Shown piece after piece: positions 54,901 to 64,000 of a DNA stretch of 64,000 nt. Below the pieces are notes generated by a model. It did no database searches, had not been told where the DNA came from, and saw only the letters and a list, made by a program, of their open reading frames with translations. The stretch covers positions 1-64,000 of the forward strand of contig QPMI01000629.1 of assembly GCA_004431415.1 (NCBI GenBank), in the 5' to 3' direction. Each line of letters begins with the position of its first letter. The first letter of the stretch is position 1. The DNA comes from Cyanophora paradoxa. Its lineage: Eukaryota > Glaucocystophyceae > Cyanophorales > Cyanophoraceae. The position numbers and the translations under genes were made by a program.

Positions 54901-57900
54901 AGCGCAGCCGCGCCCTTTGGCGTGCACGTGACGGCGGCCTTCGTCGCCGTGTTGACTACCGTCAGGGTGAACTCGACCTTCCCGTCGGCGTCGCGCGGCT
55001 TGTCGATTCCAGCGGTGGGGGCCGTGATGGTCGGAGCGACGGGCGCTGCAGATGCAGCGGCCGTGGTGAAGGTTACTGCCGCGGATGCGCCGGAAGTTCC
55101 CGACGGGTCCGTCTGAGTGGCAGTGCACGTGTGCTCGGTGCCGGCCGCGAGGGCGACCTGCGCGCACGCAAACCGTGAGCTTGCACCGATTACAATCTCC
55201 ACATGCACAGGTCTAGATCTACACACAGATGTAAATATCATGAATAGGATCATATGTGTTTCAAGTGGAAGGTTTCAAGTTTGGAGCTAGATTCTTGCAC
55301 AACGAGCCGCTGAGCTATAGATCTAGATTTCGGCGAAAGCTCTGGAGGTGCAGGTGGGCGATGCCCGCAAACGATGTAATATTTTGTTAGCTTGGTGCGA
55401 GGAGCTCGCGATCGAGCTCGAGCCCGGGGGCCCGGGGCGGGCGGACCTTGACGGTCGCCGTGGTCACGCCAGCAGTGAAGGTGGCCTCCACGGCGGCGAG
55501 CGCAGCCGCGCCCTTTGGCGTGCACGTGACGGCGGCCTTCGTCGCCGTGTTGACTACCGTCAGGGTGAACTCGACCTTCCCGTCGGCGTCGCGCGGCTTG
55601 TCGATTCCAGCGGTGGGGGCCGTGATGGTCGGAGCGACGGGCGCTGCAGATGCAGCGGCCGTGGTGAAGGTTACTGCCGCGGATGCGCCGGAAGTTCCCG
55701 ACGGGTCCGTCTGAGTGGCAGTGCACGTGTGCTCGGTGCCGGCCGCGAGGGCGACCTGCGCGCACGCAAACCGTGAGCTTGCACCGATTACAATCTCCAC
55801 ATGCACAGGTCTAGATCTACACACAGATGTAAATATCATGAATAGCTAAATATAGGATCATATGTGTAAACGAAAGTGGGCGTGGAAGGTTTGGAGATAG
55901 ATTCTTGCACAACGATCGCGAGCCGCTGAGCTATAGATCTAGATTTCGGCGAAAGCTCTGGAGGTGCAGGTGGGCGATGCCCGCAAACGATGTAATATTT
56001 TGTTAGCTTGGTGCGAGGAGCTCGCGATCGAGCTCGAGCCCGGGGGCCCGGGGCGGGCGGACCTTGACGGTCGCCGTGGTCACGCCAGCAGTGAAGGTGG
56101 CCTCCACGGCGGCGAGCGCAGCCGCGCCCTTTGGCGTGCACGTGACGGCGGCCTTCGTCGCCGTGTTGACTACCGTCAGGGTGAACTCGACCTTCCCGTC
56201 GGCGTCGCGCGGCTTGTCGATTCCAGCGGTGGGGGCCGTGATGGTCGGAGCGACGGGCGCTGCAGATGCAGCGGCCGTGGTGAAGGTTACTGCCGCGGAT
56301 GCGCCGGAAGTTCCCGATGGGTCCGTCTGAGTGGCAGTGCACGTGTGCTCGGTGCCGGCCGCGAGGGCGACCTGCGCGCACGCAAACCGTGAGCTTGCAC
56401 CGATTACAATCTCCACATGCACAGGTCTAGATCTACACACAGATGTAAATATCATGAATAGCTAAATATAGGATCATATGTGTAAACGAAAGTGGGCGTG
56501 GAAGGTTTGGAGCTAGATTCTTGCACAACGAGCCGCTGAGCTATAGATCTAGATTTCGGCGAAAGCTCTGGAGGTGCAGGTGGGCGATGCCCGCAAACGA
56601 TATAATATTTTGTTAGCTTGGTGCGAGGAGCTCGCGATAGAGAGCGAGCCCGGGGGCCCGGGGCGGGCGGACCTTGACGGGCGCCGTGGTCACGCCAGCA
56701 GTGAAGGTGGCCTCCACGGCGGCGAGCGCAGCCGCGCCCTTTGGCGTGCACGTGACGGCGGCCTTCGTCGCCGTGTTGACTACCGTCAGGGTGAACTCGA
56801 CCTTCCCGTCGGCGTCGCGCGGCTTGTCGATTCCAGCGGTGGGGGCCGTGATGGTCGGAGCGACGGGCGCTGCAGATGCAGCGGCCGTGGTGAAGGTTAC
56901 TGCCGCGGATGCGCCGGAAGTTCCCGACGGGTCCGTCTGAGTGGCAGTGCACGTGTGCTCGGTGCCGGCCGCGAGGGCGACCTGCGCGCACGCAAACCGT
57001 GAGCTTGCACCGATTACAATCTCCACATGCACAGGTCTAGATCTACACACAGATGTAAATATCATGAATAGCTAAATATAGGATCATATGTGTAAACGAA
57101 AGTGGGCGTGGAAGGTTTGGAGATAGATTCTTGCACAACGATCGCGAGCCGCTGAGCTATAGATCTAGATTTCGGCGAAAGCTCTGGAGGTGCAGGTGGG
57201 CGATGCCCGCAAACGATGTAATATTTTGTTAGCTTGGTGCGAGGAGCTCGCGATCGAGCCCGAGCCCGGGGGCCCGGGCGGGCGGACCTTGACGGCGCCG
57301 TGGTCACGCCAGCAGTGAAGGTGGCCTCCACGGCGGCGAGCGCAGCCGCGCCCTTTGGCGTGCACGTGACGGCGGCCTTCGTCGCCGTGTTGACTACCGT
57401 CAGGGTGAACTCGACCTTCCCGTCGGCGTCGCGCGGCTTGTCGATTCCAGCGGTGGGGCCGTGATGGTCGGAGCGACGGGCGCTGCAGATGCAGCGGCCG
57501 TGGTGAAGGTTACTGCCGCGGATGCGCCGGAAGTTCCCGACGGGTCCGTCTGAGTGGCAGTGCACGTGTGCTCGGTGCCGGCCGCGAGGGCGACCTGCGC
57601 GCACGCAAACCGTGAGCTTGCACCGATTACAATCTCCACATGCACAGTCTAGATCTACACACAGATGTAAATATCATGAATAGCTAAATATAGGATCATA
57701 TGTGTAAACGAAAGTGGGCGTGGAAGGTTTGGAGCTAGATTCTTGCACAACGATCGCGAGCCGCTGAGCTATAGATCTAGATTTCGGCGAAAGCTCTGGA
57801 GGTGCAGGTGGGCGATGCCCGCAAACGATGTAATATTTTGTTAGCTTGGTGCGAGGAGCTCGCGATCGAGCTCGAGCCCGGGGCCCGGGCGGGCGGACCT

Positions 57901-60900
57901 TGACGGTCGCCGTGGTCACGCCAGCAGTGAAGGTGGCCTCCACGGCGGCGAGCGCAGCCGCGCCCTTTGGCGTGCACGTGACGGCGGCCTTCGTCGCCGT
58001 GTTGACTACCGTCAGGGTGAACTCGACCTTCCCGTCGGCGTCGCGCGGCTTGTCGATTCCAGCGGTGGGGCCGTGATGGTCGGAGCGACGGGCGCTGCAG
58101 ATGCAGCGGCCGTGGTGAAGGTTACTGCCGCGGATGCGCCGGAAGTTCCCGACGGGTCCGTCTGAGTGGCAGTGCACGTGTGCTCGGTGCCGGCCGCGAG
58201 GGCGACCTGCGCGCACGCAAACCGTGAGCTTGCACCGATTACAATCTCCACATGCACAGTCTAGATCTACACACAGATGTAAATATCATGAATAGCTAAA
58301 TATAGGATCATATGTGTAAACGAAAGTGGGCGTGGAAGGTTTGGAGCTAGATTCTTGCACAACGATCGCGAGCCGCTGAGCTATAGATCTAGATTTCGGC
58401 GAAAGCTCTGGAGGTGCAGGTGGGCGATGCCCGCAAACGATGTAATATTTTGTTAGCTTGGTGCGAGGAGCTCGCGATCGAGCTCGAGCCCCGGGGCCCG
58501 GGGCGGGCGGACCTTGACGGTCGCCGTGGTCACGCCAGCAGTGAAGGTGGCCTCCACGGCGGCGAGCGCAGCCGCGCCCTTTGGCGTGCACGTGACGGCG
58601 GCCTTCGTCGCCGTGTTGACTACCGTCAGGGTGAACTCGACCTTCCCGTCGGCGTCGCGCGGCTTGTCGATTCCAGCGGTGGGGGCCGTGATGGTCGGAG
58701 CGACGGGCGCTGCAGATGCAGCGGCCGTGGTGAAGGTTACTGCCGCGGATGCGCCGGAAGTTCCCGACGGGTCCGTCTGAGTGGCAGTGCACGTGTGCTC
58801 GGTGCCGGCCGCGAGGGCGACCTGCGCGCACGCAAACCGTGAGCTTGCACCGATTACAATCTCCACATGCACAGGTCTAGATCTACACACAGATGTAAAT
58901 ATCATGAATAGCTAAATATAGGATCATATGTGTAAACGAAAGTGGGCGTGGAAGGTTTGGAGCTAGATTCTTGCACAACGATCGCGAGCCGCTGAGCTAT
59001 AGATCTAGATTTCGGCGAAAGCTCTGGAGGTGCAGGTGGGCGATGCCCGCAAACGATGTAATATTTTGTTAGCTTGGTGCGAGGAGCTCGCGATCGAGCT
59101 CGAGCCCGGGGGCCCGGGGCGGGCGGACCTTGACGGTCGCCGTGGTCACGCCAGCAGTGAAGGTGGCCTCCACGGCGGCGAGCGCAGCCGCGCCCTTTGG
59201 CGTGCACGTGACGGCGGCCTTCGTCGCCGTGTTGACTACCGTCAGGGTGAACTCGACCTTCCCGTCGGCGTCGCGCGGCTTGTCGATTCCAGCGGTGGGG
59301 CCGTGATGGTCGGAGCGACGGGCGCTGCAGATGCAGCGGCCGTGGTGAAGGTTACTGCCGCGGATGCGCCGGAAGTTCCCGACGGGTCCGTCTGAGTGGC
59401 AGTGCACGTGTGCTCGGTGCCGGCCGCGAGGGCGACCTGCGCGCACGCAAACCGTGAGCTTGCACCGATTACAATCTCCACATGCACAGGTCTAGATCTA
59501 CACACAGATGTAAATATCATGAATAGCTAAATATAGGATCATATGTGTAAACGAAAGTGGGCGTGGAAGGTTTGGAGCTAGATTCTTGCACAACGATCGC
59601 GAGCCGCTGAGCTATAGATCTAGATTTCGGCGAAAGCTCTGGAGGTGCAGGTGGGCGATGCCCGCAAACGATGTAATATTTTGTTAGCTTGGTGCGAGGA
59701 GCTCGCGATCGAGCTCGAGCCCGGGGCCCGGGGCGGGCGGACCTTGACGGTCGCCGTGGTCACGCCAGCAGTGAAGGTGGCCTCCACGGCGGCGAGCGCA
59801 GCCGCGCCCTTTGGCGTGCACGTGACGGCGGCCTTCGTCGCCGTGTTGACTACCGTCAGGGTGAACTCGACCTTCCCGTCGGCGTCGCGCGGCTTGTCGA
59901 TTCCAGCGGTGGGGGCCGTGATGGTCGGAGCGACGGGCGCTGCAGATGCAGCGGCCGTGGTGAAGGTTACTGCCGCGGATGCGCCGGAAGTTCCCGACGG
60001 GTCCGTCTGAGTGGCAGTGCACGTGTGCTCGGTGCCGGCCGCGAGGGCGACCTGCGCGCACGCAAACCGTGAGCTTGCACCGATTACAATCTCCACATGC
60101 ACAGTCTAGATCTACACACAGATGTAAATATCATGAATAGCTAAATATAGGATCATATGTGTAAACGAAAGTGGGCGTGGAAGGTTTGGAGCTAGATTCT
60201 TGCACAACGATCGCGAGCCGCTGAGCTATAGATCTAGATTTCGGCGAAAGCTCTGGAGGTGCAGGTGGGCGATGCCCGCAAACGATGTAATATTTTGTTA
60301 GCTTGGTGCGAGGAGCTCGCGATCGAGCTCGAGCCCGGGGCCCGGGGCGGGCGGACCTTGACGGTCGCCGTGGTCACGCCAGCAGTGAAGGTGGCCTCCA
60401 CGGCGGCGAGCGCAGCCGCGCCCTTTGGCGTGCACGTGACGGCGGCCTTCGTCGCCGTGTTGACTACCGTCAGGGTGAACTCGACCTTCCCGTCGGCGTC
60501 GCGCGGCTTGTCGATTCCAGCGGTGGGGCCGTGATGGTCGGAGCGACGGGCGCTGCAGATGCAGCGGCCGTGGTGAAGGTTACTGCCGCGGATGCGCCGG
60601 AAGTTCCCGACGGGTCCGTCTGAGTGGCAGTGCACGTGTGCTCGGTGCCGGCCGCGAGGGCGACCTGCGCGCACGCAAACCGTGAGCTTGCACCGATTAC
60701 AATCTCCACATGCACAGGTCTAGATCTACACACAGATGTAAATATCATGAATAGCTAAATATAGGATCATATGTGTAAACGAAAGTGGGCGTGGAAGGTT
60801 TGGAGCTAGATTCTTGCACAACGATCGCGAGCCGCTGAGCTATAGATCTAGATTTCGGCGAAAGCTCTGGAGGTGCAGGTGGGCGATGCCCGCAAACGAT

Positions 60901-63900
60901 GTAATATTTTGTTAGCTTGGTGCGAGGAGCTCGCGATCGAGCTCGAGCCCGGGGGCCCGGGGCGGGCGGACCTTGACGGTCGCCGTGGTCACGCCAGCAG
61001 TGAAGGTGGCCTCCACGGCGGCGAGCGCAGCCGCGCCCTTTGGCGTGCACGTGACGGCGGCCTTCGTCGCCGTGTTGACTACCGTCAGGGTGAACTCGAC
61101 CTTCCCGTCGGCGTCGCGCGGCTTGTCGATTCCAGCGGTGGGGGCCGTGATGGTCGGAGCGACGGGCGCTGCAGATGCAGCGGCCGTGGTGAAGGTTACT
61201 GCCGCGGATGCGCCGGAAGTTCCCGACGGGTCCGTCTGAGTGGCAGTGCACGTGTGCTCGGTGCCGGCCGCGAGGGCGACCTGCGCGCACGCAAACCGTG
61301 AGCTTGCACCGATTACAATCTCCACATGCACAGGTCTAGATCTACACACAGATGTAAATATCATGAATAGCTAAATATAGGATCATATGTGTAAACGAAA
61401 GTGGGCGTGGAAGGTTTGGAGCTAGATTCTTGCACAACGATCGCGAGCCGCTGAGCTATAGATCTAGATTTCGGCGAAAGCTCTGGAGGTGCAGGTGGGC
61501 GATGCCCGCAAACGATGTAATATTTTGTTAGCTTGGTGCGAGGAGCTCGCGATCGAGCTCGAGCCCGGGGGCCCGGGGCGGGCGGACCTTGACGGTCGCC
61601 GTGGTCACGCCAGCAGTGAAGGTGGCCTCCACGGCGGCGAGCGCAGCCGCGCCCTTTGGCGTGCACGTGACGGCGGCCTTCGTCGCCGTGTTGACTACCG
61701 TCAGGGTGAACTCGACCTTCCCGTCGGCGTCGCGCGGCTTGTCGATTCCAGCGGTGGGGGCCGTGATGGTCGGAGCGACGGGCGCTGCAGATGCAGCGGC
61801 CGTGGTGAAGGTTACTGCCGCGGATGCGCCGGAAGTTCCCGACGGGTCCGTCTGAGTGGCAGTGCACGTGTGCTCGGTGCCGGCCGCGAGGGCGACCTGC
61901 GCGCACGCAAACCGTGAGCTTGCACCGATTACAATCTCCACATGCACAGGTCTAGATCTACACACAGATGTAAATATCATGAATAGCTAAATATAGGATC
62001 ATATGTGTAAACGAAAGTGGGCGTGGAAGGTTTGGAGCTAGATTCTTGCACAACGATCGCGAGCCGCTGAGCTATAGATCTAGATTTCGGCGAAAGCTCT
62101 GGAGGTGCAGGTGGGCGATGCCCGCAAACGATGTAATATTTTGTTAGCTTGGTGCGAGGAGCTCGCGATCGAGCTCGAGCCCGGGGGCCCGGGGCGGGCG
62201 GACCTTGACGGTCGCCGTGGTCACGCCAGCAGTGAAGGTGGCCTCCACGGCGGCGAGCGCAGCCGCGCCCTTTGGCGTGCACGTGACGGCGGCCTTCGTC
62301 GCCGTGTTGACTACCGTCAGGGTGAACTCGACCTTCCCGTCGGCGTCGCGCGGCTTGTCGATTCCAGCGGTGGGGGCCGTGATGGTCGGAGCGACGGGCG
62401 CTGCAGATGCAGCGGCCGTGGTGAAGGTTACTGCCGCGGATGCGCCGGAAGTTCCCGACGGGTCCGTCTGAGTGGCAGTGCACGTGTGCTCGGTGCCGGC
62501 CGCGAGGGCGACCTGCGCGCACGCAAACCGTGAGCTTGCACCGATTACAATCTCCACATGCACAGGTCTAGATCTACACACAGATGTTAATATCATGAAT
62601 AGCTAAATATAGGATCATATGTGTAAACGAAAGTGGGCGTGGAAGGTTTGGAGCTAGATTCTTGCACAACGATCGCGAGCCGCTGAGCTATAGATCTAGA
62701 TTTCGGCGAAAGCTCTGGAGGTGCAGGTGGGCGATGCCCGCAAACGATGTAATATTTTGTTAGCTTGGTGCGAGGAGCTCGCGATCGAGCTCGAGCCCGG
62801 GGGCCCGGGGCGGGCGGACCTTGACGGTCGCCGTGGTCACGCCAGCAGTGAAGGTGGCCTCCACGGCGGCGAGCGCAGCCGCGCCCTTTGGCGTGCACGT
62901 GACGGCGGCCTTCGTCGCCGTGTTGACTACCGTCAGGGTGAACTCGACCTTCCCGTCGGCGTCGCGCGGCTTGTCGATTCCAGCGGTGGGGCCGTGATGG
63001 TCGGAGCGACGGGCGCTGCAGATGCAGCGGCCGTGGTGAAGGTTACTGCCGCGGATGCGCCGGAAGTTCCCGACGGGTCCGTCTGAGTGGCAGTGCACGT
63101 GTGCTCGGTGCCGGCCGCGAGGGCGACCTGCGCGCACGCAAACCGTGAGCTTGCACCGATTACAATCTCCACATGCACAGGTCTAGATCTACACACAGAT
63201 GTAAATATCATGAATAGCTAAATATAGGATCATATGTGTAAACGAAAGTGGGCGTGGAAGGTTTGGAGCTAGATTCTTGCACAACGATCGCGAGCCGCTG
63301 AGCTATAGATCAAGATTTCGGCGAAAGCTCTGGAGGTGCAGGTGGGCGATGCCCGCAAACGATATAATATTTTGTTAGCTTGGTGCGAGGAGCTCGCGAT
63401 CGAGCTCGAGCCCGGGGGCCCGGGGCGGGCGGACCTTGACGGTCGCCGTGGTCACGCCAGCAGTGAAGGTGGCCTCCACGGCGGCGAGCGCAGCCGCGCC
63501 CTTTGGCGTGCACGTGACGGCGGCCTTCGTCGCCGTGTTGACTACCGTCAGGGTGAACTCGACCTTCCCGTCGGCGTCGCGCGGCTTGTCGATTCCAGCG
63601 GTGGGGGCCGTGATGGTCGGAGCGACGGGCGCTGCAGATGCAGCGGCCGTGGTGAAGGTTACTGCCGCGGATGCGCCGGAAGTTCCCGACGGGTCCGTCT
63701 GAGTGGCAGTGCACGTGTGCTCGGTGCCGGCCGCGAGGGCGACCTGCGCGCACGCAAACCGTGAGCTTGCACCGATTACAATCTCCACATGCACAGGTCT
63801 AGATCTACACACAGATGTAAATATCATGAATAGGATCATATGTGTTTCAAGTGGAAGGTTTCAAGTTTGGAGCTAGATTCTTGCACAACGAGCCGCTGAG

Positions 63901-64000
63901 CTATAGATCTAGATTTCGGCGAAAGCTCTGGAGGTGCAGGTGGGCGATGCCCGCAAACGATGTAATATTTTGTTAGCTTGGTGCGAGGAGCTCGCGATCG
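36344..64000 (-). CDS. Giant multi-exon cell-surface receptor/adhesin (Ig-like repeats - REJ/PKD-like - GPS - one membrane segment), 5' end outside the window
   Basis: One leftward gene. From the right: 40 Ig-like repeat exons (63743 down to 39502), a diverged Ig-like exon (39266 to about 39080), REJ/PKD-like exons 38695-38841 and 38449-38586, then 38351-38395, 38097-38270, 37959-38009, 37742-37867, 37614-37646, 37438-37548, 37237-37311, 37127-37150, 36970-37008, the GPS exon 36608-36913, and the last exon 36344-36520. All have GT..AG borders. Lengths are multiples of three and phase 0-0 wherever both ends are clear, and the frame stays open. The order recalls animal polycystin-1/REJ receptors (extracellular repeats, REJ, GPS, membrane), but with one membrane segment and a tail of about four residues. 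The role is probably adhesion or recognition; the ligand is unknown. Exon calls are by eye. Confidence 0.75.
36970..38395 (-). CDS. Chain of nine short phase-0 exons (helical linker) of the giant receptor
   Basis: Exons of 39, 24, 75, 111, 33, 126, 51, 174 and 45 nt, each an exact number of codons. The products are mostly amphipathic helices: AAVDAIDKEVATILN, then FKEKMDKIMALVGTLKNRY and AIDSLLASFSNVMSNIM, NAGALVSFFSSVAPIAAKTG, and SLQTSLSGLLSAIPATST with LNQVAAQ. They lead to a Cys-bearing beta piece (MLSSPDTPCGVQARATEF). In REJ/GAIN proteins a helical GAIN subdomain A lies at this place, before the GPS exon. Introns are mostly about 80-160 nt and contain many ATGCAT/GATC words. Confidence 0.65.
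38449..38841 (-). CDS. REJ/PKD-like exons of the giant receptor
   Basis: Exon 38695-38841 (49 codons) reads VTCSGWQSASAPLKYTVTSS and RDVDVGVLNGSIVFFFPD. Exon 38449-38586 (46 codons) reads SGTLLTAKLTVAVEDSAGRI and SVEVKPLVPV. A Tyr-x-Val strand followed by L.V.V.D..G and a closing V.V.P strand is the pattern of PKD-type beta sandwiches and of REJ regions. The intron between them (38587-38694) holds a 9-G run. Assignment is by pattern only. Confidence 0.55.
39080..39266 (-). CDS. Diverged Ig-like exon at the 3' edge of the array (3' border unclear)
   Basis: Starts at the same splice site as the array exons (CGCAG before GTCGC) and reads VALNAGTEYKCDATQSDASA and SVTFTTA, clearly homologous to the array's start. 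It then turns into Pro/Ser-rich sequence (LTPSPSPSLPPTSFPSPSPS). A second frame (VPVSAAHELSLAFTIASCKG) looks more domain-like. Either a one-base error or a different donor site is involved, so I leave the lower border open. Confidence 0.55.
39502..64000 (-). repeat. Tandem array of 40 exon-intron units, period about 615 bp
   Basis: Low-coordinate exon ends: 39502, 40141, 40733, 41344, 41966, 42582, 43198, 43813, 44427, 45042, 45657, 46269, 46862, 47473, 48086, 48701, 49316, 49931, 50546, 51160, 51772, 52387, 53003, 53618, 54234, 54849, 55447, 56063, 56673, 57288, 57899, 58513, 59129, 59743, 60357, 60972, 61588, 62204, 62820, 63435. The standard exon is 309 nt (103 codons, VALAAGTEHTCTATQTD ... 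GVTTATVK), with acceptor GCGCAG, donor GTCCGC and an intron of about 306 nt. 24 copies are exactly 309 nt, two (40141, 40733) are 300 nt (in frame), and 14 have lost one or two bases. Pairing each exon's end with the next exon's start gives ...TATVK-VALAAG..., an Ig-like repeat resembling bacterial Big-type domains. Introns are as alike as exons. The array continues past the right edge. Confidence 0.9.

Noticed and set aside
39439-63764. Many plus-strand open frames of 76-142 codons along the array (e.g. those starting MQVGDARKR or TVAVVTPAV)
   Set aside because: They are the complement of the 309-nt exons and repeat with the same period. They lack splice-consistent borders, while the minus strand has matching acceptor and donor sites and an Ig-like pattern.
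39502-64000. CRISPR array
   Set aside because: The repeat unit is about 615 bp with no unique spacers, it encodes protein, and the surroundings are eukaryotic.

Overview
The window joins two very different kinds of DNA and looks like the nuclear genome of a unicellular eukaryote (alga or other protist) carrying an integrated virus-like element. I cannot name the species. Positions 1-16281 are AT-rich and intron-free, with closely packed genes on both strands. Positions 16282-64000 are GC-rich, with GT..AG introns, retroelement remains, minisatellites and a very long tandem array of exons.

Virus-like part (1-16281). The gene content is that of a Polinton/Maverick or Polinton-like virus whose left side lies outside the window. 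It has a family-B, protein-primed type DNA polymerase (1-2661, cut by the window edge and frameshifted) and an intact DD35E retrovirus-type integrase (13776-15053). A leftward run of six genes includes four fibre/adhesin paralogues with C1q-like or unrecognised C-termini and one ~1,390-codon fibre with HTH-type repeats and an H-type lectin C-terminus. The accessory genes are a patatin-like phospholipase fused to a discoidin-like domain (11684-13218) and a pyruvoyl-type S-adenosylmethionine decarboxylase (15098-15499). No capsid protein, packaging ATPase or protease is in view. A perfect 26-nt inverted repeat (15987-16012 / 16256-16281) sits exactly at the switch to GC-rich DNA and probably marks the element's end. 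Polymerase and integrase would replicate and insert the element. The fibres probably serve host recognition, while the lipase and the polyamine enzyme probably serve entry/egress and host metabolism.

Host part. 16282-18222 holds no recognisable gene. 18223-23352 is a PAT/Ngaro-like DIRS-order retroelement on the minus strand, with diagnostic A-ORFs-B-A-B split direct repeats, a Gag-like ORF and an RT-RNase H ORF, but no room for a tyrosine recombinase. 23353-26647 has no supported gene. 26648-28419 is a large palindrome (877-bp arms, 18-bp spacer). It lies inside the truncated second copy of a 5,245-bp tandem duplication (27543-31969 and 32763-37214) carrying a proline-rich ORF and the last four exons of the neighbouring gene.

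36344-64000 (minus strand) is the 3' part of one giant gene for a cell-surface receptor or adhesin. It has 40 near-identical exons (about 103 codons each, period about 615 bp, introns equally conserved) encoding Ig-like repeats. These lead into a diverged Ig-like exon, REJ/PKD-like exons, a chain of short helical exons, a GPS-type exon (W..C....C.HLT) and a single membrane segment with a very short tail. Every exon whose ends I could fix is a multiple of three and phase 0-0. The 5' end lies beyond the right edge.

Caution: most reading-frame breaks in the window are single-base losses in short homopolymers. Many apparent pseudogenes may therefore be intact genes with consensus errors.
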